In this document: one piece after another, positions 15,180-20,202 of the stretch
Numbering within the stretch: position 1 is the first letter of the stretch
How the letters are laid out: each line of letters opens with the position of its first letter
NCBI GenBank assembly: GCA_001801285.1
Contig: MGXG01000008.1
Location: forward strand, 1 to 20,202
DNA from: Gammaproteobacteria bacterium GWE2_37_16
GTDB taxonomy: Bacteria > Pseudomonadota > Gammaproteobacteria > UBA9339
Length of the DNA: 20,202 nucleotides
Reading direction: 5' to 3'
The notes under the pieces: model-generated
The model's database searches: none
What the model was told of the DNA's origin: nothing
Seen by the model: the letters and a program-made list of their open reading frames with translations, nothing else
Position numbers and translations under genes: made by a program

Positions 15180-15817
15180 TTACGGCTGCTGGTATAGGTT
15201 CTCGTTTAGGGATGAATATTCCGAAATGTTTAGTACCAGTTGCTAACAAATGTATTATTGATTATCAACTTGCTTTGCTCGAAGATATTGAAGATGTGCG
15301 TATTGTGGTTGGCTTCATGAGGGAAGAGGTGATTCTGCATGTGAAGAAAATTCGCCCTGATGCTATTTTTGTTTGTAATCATCAATATGCAACCACCACC
15401 ACGCTACAAAGTCTTTTTTTGGGAGTAAAAAGATTAAAAGAAGCGGTATTAATTATTGATGGAGATGTGATTCCTGAGGCGGTTAGTTTTAAAAATTTTT
15501 TACAATACTGTAAACATCACACCGCCCCATTAACTACTATTTGCCGTGCGGCTACTAGCGATGCTGTATATGCTGTTGCAGATCCAACAGATGATCAAAA
15601 TATTTTAAATATTATGCAATTTAGGCGTCATCCGGCTACACCATTTGAATGGCCTGGTATTAGTTTTATCCAACCAGAAACGATAAAAAATGAAAAAACT
15701 TTTATTTACCAGCGATTAGAACACCAATTACCTTTGCCTGCTTATATTATTAAATGTTGGGAGGTGGATACACCTGAAGATTTACTCAGAGTTAATAGGG
15801 AAGCTAATGATGACTAA
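15155..15817 (+). CDS. Nucleotidyltransferase (LicC/NTP_transferase-like)
   Basis: 220 residues. The N-terminal nucleotide loop is AAGIGSRLG followed by PK (Gly13, Gly15, Arg17, Pro23, Lys24). IIDGDVI provides the metal/phosphate aspartates (Asp102, Asp104), and the C-terminal CWEVDTPEDL supplies the second metal-binding aspartate (Asp205), a layout seen in LicC choline-phosphate cytidylyltransferase and small sugar-phosphate nucleotidyltransferases. The length is that of the compact enzymes, without the left-handed beta-helix of GlmU-like proteins. It should join CTP (or another NTP) to a phosphorylated small molecule, in the cytoplasm. Its neighbours are a HAD phosphatase before it and an unknown protein after it, with overlaps of 25 and 11 bases. 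Family assignment is good; the nucleotide and the activated group are not known. Confidence 0.85.
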   Translation: MSAIKHVVITAAGIGSRLGMNIPKCLVPVANKCIIDYQLALLEDIEDVRIVVGFMREEVILHVKKIRPDAIFVCNHQYATTTTLQSLFLGVKRLKEAVLIIDGDVIPEAVSFKNFLQYCKHHTAPLTTICRAATSDAVYAVADPTDDQNILNIMQFRRHPATPFEWPGISFIQPETIKNEKTFIYQRLEHQLPLPAYIIKCWEVDTPEDLLRVNREANDD

Positions 15818-16943
15818 CCTTGTAAACCAAGTTTTATATCATAAAATTGAGGAGCAGTTATTAAGTAATTTCTCTATAGATAAATTTTTACGACAAATAG
15901 ATATAGCTTTGCCTTTAAATATTATAGGTCGTCAAGCGGCCACGTTGCGTACTTGTATTTTAAAGCACGAGCCTAGGCTTAAGGTTAATGTGATTTTCCC
16001 ATTATTCAGCGATGAAAAAGTTGATCATTATTCTGCGGCGGAAAAAAAAGATATTGCTTATGTTCCATTTAATGATCTTGGTGATTATCTTATTTTGAGA
16101 AGTGTTACTATTTTTTTAAATCCTTTCCTTGCCCAATGGATACTTTCTCAACCAAAGATTATTAACCAAATTAGTTTGGCAACATTTGAGTGGGTTATTT
16201 TACCATTGTTTGTTAAGCAGGAAAATTTTTATAATATATATTCGAATGGTTTTTCGTTTGATGAGCCCCTGCATGATGATGGATCATCGTCTCGTTGGTG
16301 TTGGGCAACGAGTCACAATGCTACAGTATTTATTTTAAATTGTAACCAAGCTGGTAAATATCGCGTAAGTTTTACACTTGCAAGTAATTTCCCAGGTTGT
16401 TTTTTTGTGACTATTGCCGATTTAAATCAAATGTATCGTTGTCCATCATCTAAAGAGAAATCATCAGATTTTTTTTGTAATACTTTTGTGTTTGATTGCT
16501 ATTTGCAGCAAGGGACAAACAAGCTTTTTATTTCTTTTGATGGTGCTCCATTAATTCCATCACAACCGTTAGAGCAGCGTAAAAAGCTATATTTTTGTTA
16601 TAGTAATACGAGTTTATTGCGGCTGGATAGTGATCAGGGCAGCGATATGGTTAATACAAATAATTTTTTCATTGATAATGTGGTTGTCCCTGTTTTAGAT
16701 AGGGTGATAAGGCGTATTTTTCATAGCAATGGTTTTTTTGAAATCAATACAATAGGTACAGATTCTGAATTGTTAGCAGGGATGGTTGGGGTGAAAAGTT
16801 GTTTTGATTATCAAGAGGGGTTTGTATATAGGGGTTTTTTGTATAATCATAATTTGTCAATAACTAATGGTCATAGCAAATTAGAATGTCCTGTAATGTG
16901 GTATTCATTAAGAAAAACCACTACCCCCTTTAGTGAATTTTGA
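15807..16943 (+). CDS. Unrecognised protein with a Trp/Gly-rich beta-sandwich-like region
   Basis: 378 residues that I cannot assign to a family. No signal peptide or clear membrane helix is seen. Residues 1-125 are mixed helical. Residues about 140-270 alternate short hydrophobic strands with turns and contain SNGFSFDEPLHDDGSSSRWC, then CNQAGKYRVSFTLASNF, and finally GTNKLFISFDGAP; this resembles the beta-sandwich (galactose-binding-like) modules attached to some glycan-modifying enzymes. The C-terminal 100 residues include FFEINTIGTDSELLAGMVGV and end in polar sequence. It overlaps the nucleotidyltransferase by 11 bases, with GGGAAG before the start; ATG 15810 is an equal alternative. By context it should act on or bind the glycan substituent made by this cassette (inference only). 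Confidence 0.7.
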   Translation: MMTNLVNQVLYHKIEEQLLSNFSIDKFLRQIDIALPLNIIGRQAATLRTCILKHEPRLKVNVIFPLFSDEKVDHYSAAEKKDIAYVPFNDLGDYLILRSVTIFLNPFLAQWILSQPKIINQISLATFEWVILPLFVKQENFYNIYSNGFSFDEPLHDDGSSSRWCWATSHNATVFILNCNQAGKYRVSFTLASNFPGCFFVTIADLNQMYRCPSSKEKSSDFFCNTFVFDCYLQQGTNKLFISFDGAPLIPSQPLEQRKKLYFCYSNTSLLRLDSDQGSDMVNTNNFFIDNVVVPVLDRVIRRIFHSNGFFEINTIGTDSELLAGMVGVKSCFDYQEGFVYRGFLYNHNLSITNGHSKLECPVMWYSLRKTTTPFSEF

Positions 16944-17028
16944 GGGTAATTTAAAAACAATATATTAAGACAAGCGAAATATAAAAAAATTATTTTACGT
17001 TGTAATATTTTGATTTTTTGGTTTTAAA

Positions 17029-18336
17029 ATGAAACACTGTTCAATTTTTAAGAAAATACCCCATCATCTCTTTGTTGCCTCAATCGGTTGGCTAAACCGC
17101 ATTATTACCGCTGCGATACAAATTATTTCTATCCCGGTAATTATTCGTGCCCTAGGGAACAATAATTATGCTGTATTTGCTATTATTACAGGCATGATGA
17201 TGTGGTATAATTTAGGTGATTTTGGTTTGGGTCCAAGTATTCAAAATGAAATTTCTCGGTTAAGAGTTGTTGGTGAAAATGTAAAAGAATTTCTGCGTAG
17301 TATTGCGCTTTTTATTGTTTTAATTGGTATTTTGGAGGTTTTTGTATTTTCTTGTGGAGCGTTTTTTTTGCAGGATCTTTTGTTACGTAAGATACCAAGT
17401 CAGGCGCCATATTATTTATTGGCTGTGGTTGGTAATTTATATATTTTGATGGTTCTTTTTAGTGTTGCTTTTAAGATTTTTTTTGCTGAGCAGAGAGGGT
17501 ATTGGGCTTATATTTATCAAACCATTGGGATAGTTGGTGCTTTGATTGTTGTTCTATTTTTGATTTTTTTAGATGTTCCTTATAAGTTATTGTGGATTTC
17601 TTTAGGGTGGATTGCTCCACAAACACTTGCAGCTTTAGCAGCTTTTTTGCATGTGGTTCCACTTTCTAAGTGGGCTGCTGTTGCTGATTTTAAACGTTTT
17701 TGTAAAATATTATCATTTGCTTGGCGATACAATGTCAATACGATTGGGGCGGCATTTGTTTTGGGGATAGATTATATAATTATGTCTCAAATTGTGAGCG
17801 CAAATGATATAATTATTTATAACGTTTTTAATAAAATTTATTTGTTTATATCTTTTGGGTATAGCACTATTTTGACTGCTTTATGGCCTGTTATGGCTGA
17901 GGCAGCAGTTATGGATGATCCCGCTGCAATTAGTAAGGTAAATAAAATGTTGTTGAGAAATATTTTTATTGGTATGGGATATATTTTATTGGCAACTTTG
18001 GTAATACTTACAATGAAGAAATTTGTTATTGGTTTTTTTGCGGGTGCTCAACTTATGGTTTCTAGTTTGATAATTATATTGTTTGGCATTTACTATAGTA
18101 TTAGGGTTTGGGTTGATACGTATAATATGGCAATATTAAGTAGAAATAAAATAACTTTTATTGCAGCTACTGTGCCAATACAGGCAGCAATTAGTATTGT
18201 TTTTCTTTACTATTTTGGAACTAAGTTTGGTATAGAAGGTATAGTTTTTGGATTTTTGTTATGTTTTCTAGTTACGGCGGCTTGGATTTTGCCATGTTAT
18301 TATTATTCGTTACTTCCTAATAGGAGAAAAACATGA
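17029..18336 (+). CDS. wzx: Polysaccharide flippase, Wzx-like (MOP superfamily)
   Basis: 435 residues, almost entirely hydrophobic, with about 12-14 membrane helices. The N-terminus RIITAAIQIISIPVIIRALG followed by YAVFAIITG is the typical opening of Wzx/RfbX proteins, where a helix leads into the conserved LG..YG-like turn. ADFKRFCKILSFAWRYNVNT at mid-protein starts the second half of the transporter. Wzx proteins flip undecaprenyl-diphosphate-linked repeat units to the periplasm. No Shine-Dalgarno is visible before the ATG; an 85-base AT-rich gap precedes it. The stop overlaps the next glycosyltransferase by ATGA. Finding it beside a Wzm/Wzt pair is unusual, because the two export routes are normally alternatives. 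Confidence 0.88.
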   Translation: MKHCSIFKKIPHHLFVASIGWLNRIITAAIQIISIPVIIRALGNNNYAVFAIITGMMMWYNLGDFGLGPSIQNEISRLRVVGENVKEFLRSIALFIVLIGILEVFVFSCGAFFLQDLLLRKIPSQAPYYLLAVVGNLYILMVLFSVAFKIFFAEQRGYWAYIYQTIGIVGALIVVLFLIFLDVPYKLLWISLGWIAPQTLAALAAFLHVVPLSKWAAVADFKRFCKILSFAWRYNVNTIGAAFVLGIDYIIMSQIVSANDIIIYNVFNKIYLFISFGYSTILTALWPVMAEAAVMDDPAAISKVNKMLLRNIFIGMGYILLATLVILTMKKFVIGFFAGAQLMVSSLIIILFGIYYSIRVWVDTYNMAILSRNKITFIAATVPIQAAISIVFLYYFGTKFGIEGIVFGFLLCFLVTAAWILPCYYYSLLPNRRKT

Positions 18337-19382
18337 AACCCAAACTGTCTATTTGTATTCCAACTCATAACAGAGCTAAATATTTGCCGGCATTGTTGGA
18401 TAGTATTGTTAGTCAAGTTAACGAGAATTTTTTTTGGGAAGTTTGTATTAGCGATAATGGCTCTGAAGATAACACTTATCAGATTGTTGAAAAATACCAA
18501 AAACAGTATAAAAACATTAGATATTTTCGTTGGCAGCAAAATGTTGGTTATGGCAGAAATTGTCTAAAAGTAGTTGAAATTGCCAAGGGAGATTATTGCT
18601 GGATAGTTGGTAGTGATGATGTTTTAGTTAGTGATGCTATAAAAAATTGTTTGGATATTTTGCAATCTAATGATGTTGATATGATGATGGGTGGTTCTAT
18701 TAAATGTGATTTAAATTTAGTGAAATCACAGGTTTCAGATTTTTCTTCATATTTATCGTATACTCATCCTTCAAAAAATATTATTTTTAATCTTTCTGAT
18801 GTGTCCCAATTTATAAAATATTGTGAAAAGCCGTGTGGTGAAAAATTCTTTACTTATATTAGTATAGTCTTATTTAAGAAGGAAAAATGGGATGGGGTAG
18901 TTGATAAAATAAAAGATGCTTGGGTTTTTAATAGTCCTTGGATACATTCTTATGTGTTTTTATCATTCTTTAAAGAATATGATAATTGCCAATTATTTTG
19001 TTTAAATAAAAATTTGGTCTTTTACAGAGGAGGTAATTTTTCTTTTTCAAGGAATGATCGTATAAAAAGAGTTTTTTGTGATTTGTTTGATTTTAGAGAT
19101 GTTATTGATCAGATTTTTTCTGCTGATTTAGTTAGGAGAATAATTTTATTGAAACATATGCAAATCTGTACAAATTATTATTGCATGATAAAAAGGCTGG
19201 TTTTGATTAAAATGGGTACAGATGATTATTTGTATAATTTTGTTAAACAAAATTGTTGTTATACGTTTAGGCAGAAAATAAATTTTGCTATAGTGGGTTT
19301 TGTGTGTGGTAATGTGTTTTTTAGATATTTTATTGATTTATTAATCAACCTCTATGAGCGGCGTGGAGTTGGGAAAATATAA
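18333..19382 (+). CDS. GT2 glycosyltransferase, abequosyltransferase (RfbV)-like
   Basis: 349 residues. The GT-A domain opens with LSICIPTHNRAKYLPALLDS, then SDNGSEDNT, and has the metal motif GSDDV (Asp95, Asp96). The WIVGSDDVL form and the hydrophobic, aromatic C-terminal half resemble the abequosyltransferase-like subgroup of GT2, whose founding member RfbV uses a CDP-3,6-dideoxyhexose. That fits the RfbH pathway at the start of the window, so this may be the transferase for that sugar (inference). A good AGGAG site (18322-18326) stands seven bases before the ATG, which overlaps the wzx stop. The C-terminus (about 310-340) is hydrophobic and may attach to the membrane. The acceptor is unknown. 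Confidence 0.85.
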   Translation: MKPKLSICIPTHNRAKYLPALLDSIVSQVNENFFWEVCISDNGSEDNTYQIVEKYQKQYKNIRYFRWQQNVGYGRNCLKVVEIAKGDYCWIVGSDDVLVSDAIKNCLDILQSNDVDMMMGGSIKCDLNLVKSQVSDFSSYLSYTHPSKNIIFNLSDVSQFIKYCEKPCGEKFFTYISIVLFKKEKWDGVVDKIKDAWVFNSPWIHSYVFLSFFKEYDNCQLFCLNKNLVFYRGGNFSFSRNDRIKRVFCDLFDFRDVIDQIFSADLVRRIILLKHMQICTNYYCMIKRLVLIKMGTDDYLYNFVKQNCCYTFRQKINFAIVGFVCGNVFFRYFIDLLINLYERRGVGKI

Positions 19383-19392
19383 GAGAGATAAT

Positions 19393-20202
19393 GTGAAAAT
19401 TATAATTGTTAAAATATCCGCCATAGGTGATGTGGTCATGTCTTTGGGTGTGAGTACCTATATTCGTGAAAAACACCCTCAAGCCACCATTACCTGGGTA
19501 TGTGGCAAGGTAGTTGCTCCAATTATTAAGGCAACTAATGCTGCTGATGAGTTAATAATAGTGAACGAAAGTAATCTGCTTAAGGGGAATTTTTTCAAAA
19601 AAAGCATAGAATTATTTAAAATATGGAAGCGTTTATTTTTGCGTAAATTTGATTTAGTTTTTATTGGGCATACTGATTTTAGATATAGATTACTTGTTTT
19701 TCCTATATGGACAGGAGAAAAAAGAATTTTTCGTAAAACAGGACGTTGTATACCAATTGCAGAAAGATATCATGGTGATGAGTACTTGCGTTTATTTACC
19801 GATGTTGATAATTTTCAAATGTTATCAACGCGATTACCTAAATTAGAAATCTCATTGCCGAGCGTATTGCAACAAAAGATTTCTAGAAAAAGTGAATTTA
19901 GAAAACCAATCATTGTTCTCGCCCCTGGTGGTGCAAAAAATATTTTACGAGATGATAGCTTGAGGCGTTGGTCAATACAAAATTATATCAATTTAGCGGG
20001 AAAGCTAATTGCTTGTGGCCATCAGGTCGTATTAATTGGTGGAAAAGAAGATAAATGGTTATGTTATAAATTTCTTAACCTAGAAGTAATTGATCTTGTT
20101 GGGCAAACATCATTATTGGATTTGGTATCATTATTTTTTGCGAGTAATCTTTTTATCACGCACGATAGTGGACCTATGCATTTGGCGAAATTGACTAACG
20201 TG
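19393..20202 (+). CDS. GT9 (heptosyltransferase-type) glycosyltransferase, 3'-truncated by window
   Basis: The GTG start has AGAGAG (19382-19387) upstream and lies ten bases after the previous stop; 270 codons run to the window edge without a stop. The protein begins IIVKISAIGDVVMSLGVSTY, the hallmark N-terminus of GT9 ADP-heptose transferases. The second domain shows APGG (177-180), then RRWSIQNYINLAGKL and VLIGGKEDK, and finally HDSGPMHLA (His257, Asp258 to Ala265), the donor-binding region. GT9 enzymes are about 340-350 residues, so roughly 75 are missing. Members transfer heptose or related sugars during LPS core or outer polysaccharide assembly in the cytoplasm. Location in this cluster suggests a cluster-specific transferase rather than WaaC or WaaF, but that cannot be settled here. 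Confidence 0.92.
   Translation, partial: MKIIIVKISAIGDVVMSLGVSTYIREKHPQATITWVCGKVVAPIIKATNAADELIIVNESNLLKGNFFKKSIELFKIWKRLFLRKFDLVFIGHTDFRYRLLVFPIWTGEKRIFRKTGRCIPIAERYHGDEYLRLFTDVDNFQMLSTRLPKLEISLPSVLQQKISRKSEFRKPIIVLAPGGAKNILRDDSLRRWSIQNYINLAGKLIACGHQVVLIGGKEDKWLCYKFLNLEVIDLVGQTSLLDLVSLFFASNLFITHDSGPMHLAKLTNV

Noticed and set aside
16944..17028. Promoter or terminator in the 85-base gap before the Wzx-like gene
   Set aside because: Only A/T-rich sequence without a paired -35/-10 or a stable hairpin could be found.

Overview
The window is one continuous stretch of a surface-polysaccharide (O-antigen/LPS-type) biosynthesis locus. Every gene lies on the + strand. The DNA is AT-rich (roughly one third G+C by eye), and most junctions are ATGA stop/start overlaps or gaps under 60 bases. 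The mix of RfbH, Gmd, GtrA/GtrB, Wzm/Wzt, a Wzx-like flippase and a GT9 heptosyltransferase-type enzyme points to a Gram-negative bacterium. An AT-rich gammaproteobacterium (Legionellales-like) is my guess, but nothing here proves it. I saw no tRNA, rRNA, CRISPR array, insertion sequence or phage gene.

Layout. (A) 2-4417: the 3' end of rfbH (CDP-3,6-dideoxyhexose pathway), a transketolase split into two genes, a sugar-nucleotide SDR, then a GtrA-type flippase and a GtrB-type polyprenyl-phosphate glycosyltransferase. (B) 4477-6507: gmd and a GDP-fucose-synthase-type reductase, making a GDP-6-deoxyhexose. (C) 6652-12524: a two-domain glycosyltransferase, the ABC exporter pair Wzm/Wzt, and a large membrane protein of GT-C/YfhO type. 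(D) A 326-base gap with no intact gene, possibly a decayed coding remnant, ending in a candidate promoter. (E) 12851-16943: five tightly overlapping genes, namely a GT-B/CDP-glycerol-transferase-like protein, a SAM methyltransferase, a SerB-like HAD phosphatase, a LicC-like nucleotidyltransferase and an unrecognised 378-residue protein. (F) 17029-end: a Wzx-like flippase, an abequosyltransferase-like GT2 and a GT9 enzyme cut by the window edge.

How they may work together (inference). RfbH makes CDP-4-keto-3,6-dideoxyglucose. The split transketolase could add a two-carbon ketol unit at C4 and the SDR could reduce the product, giving a branched-chain sugar related in logic to yersiniose but built by a different enzyme family. 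Gmd and the reductase supply a second, GDP-linked deoxyhexose. Cytoplasmic transferases build the chain, Wzm/Wzt or the Wzx-like protein exports it, and GtrA/GtrB plus the GT-C-like protein may add a side-chain sugar in the periplasm. The 12851-16943 cassette looks like a route to a nucleotide-activated phospho-substituent or cap that I cannot name.

The most novel-looking parts are the RfbH/split-transketolase/SDR module and the five-gene cassette.
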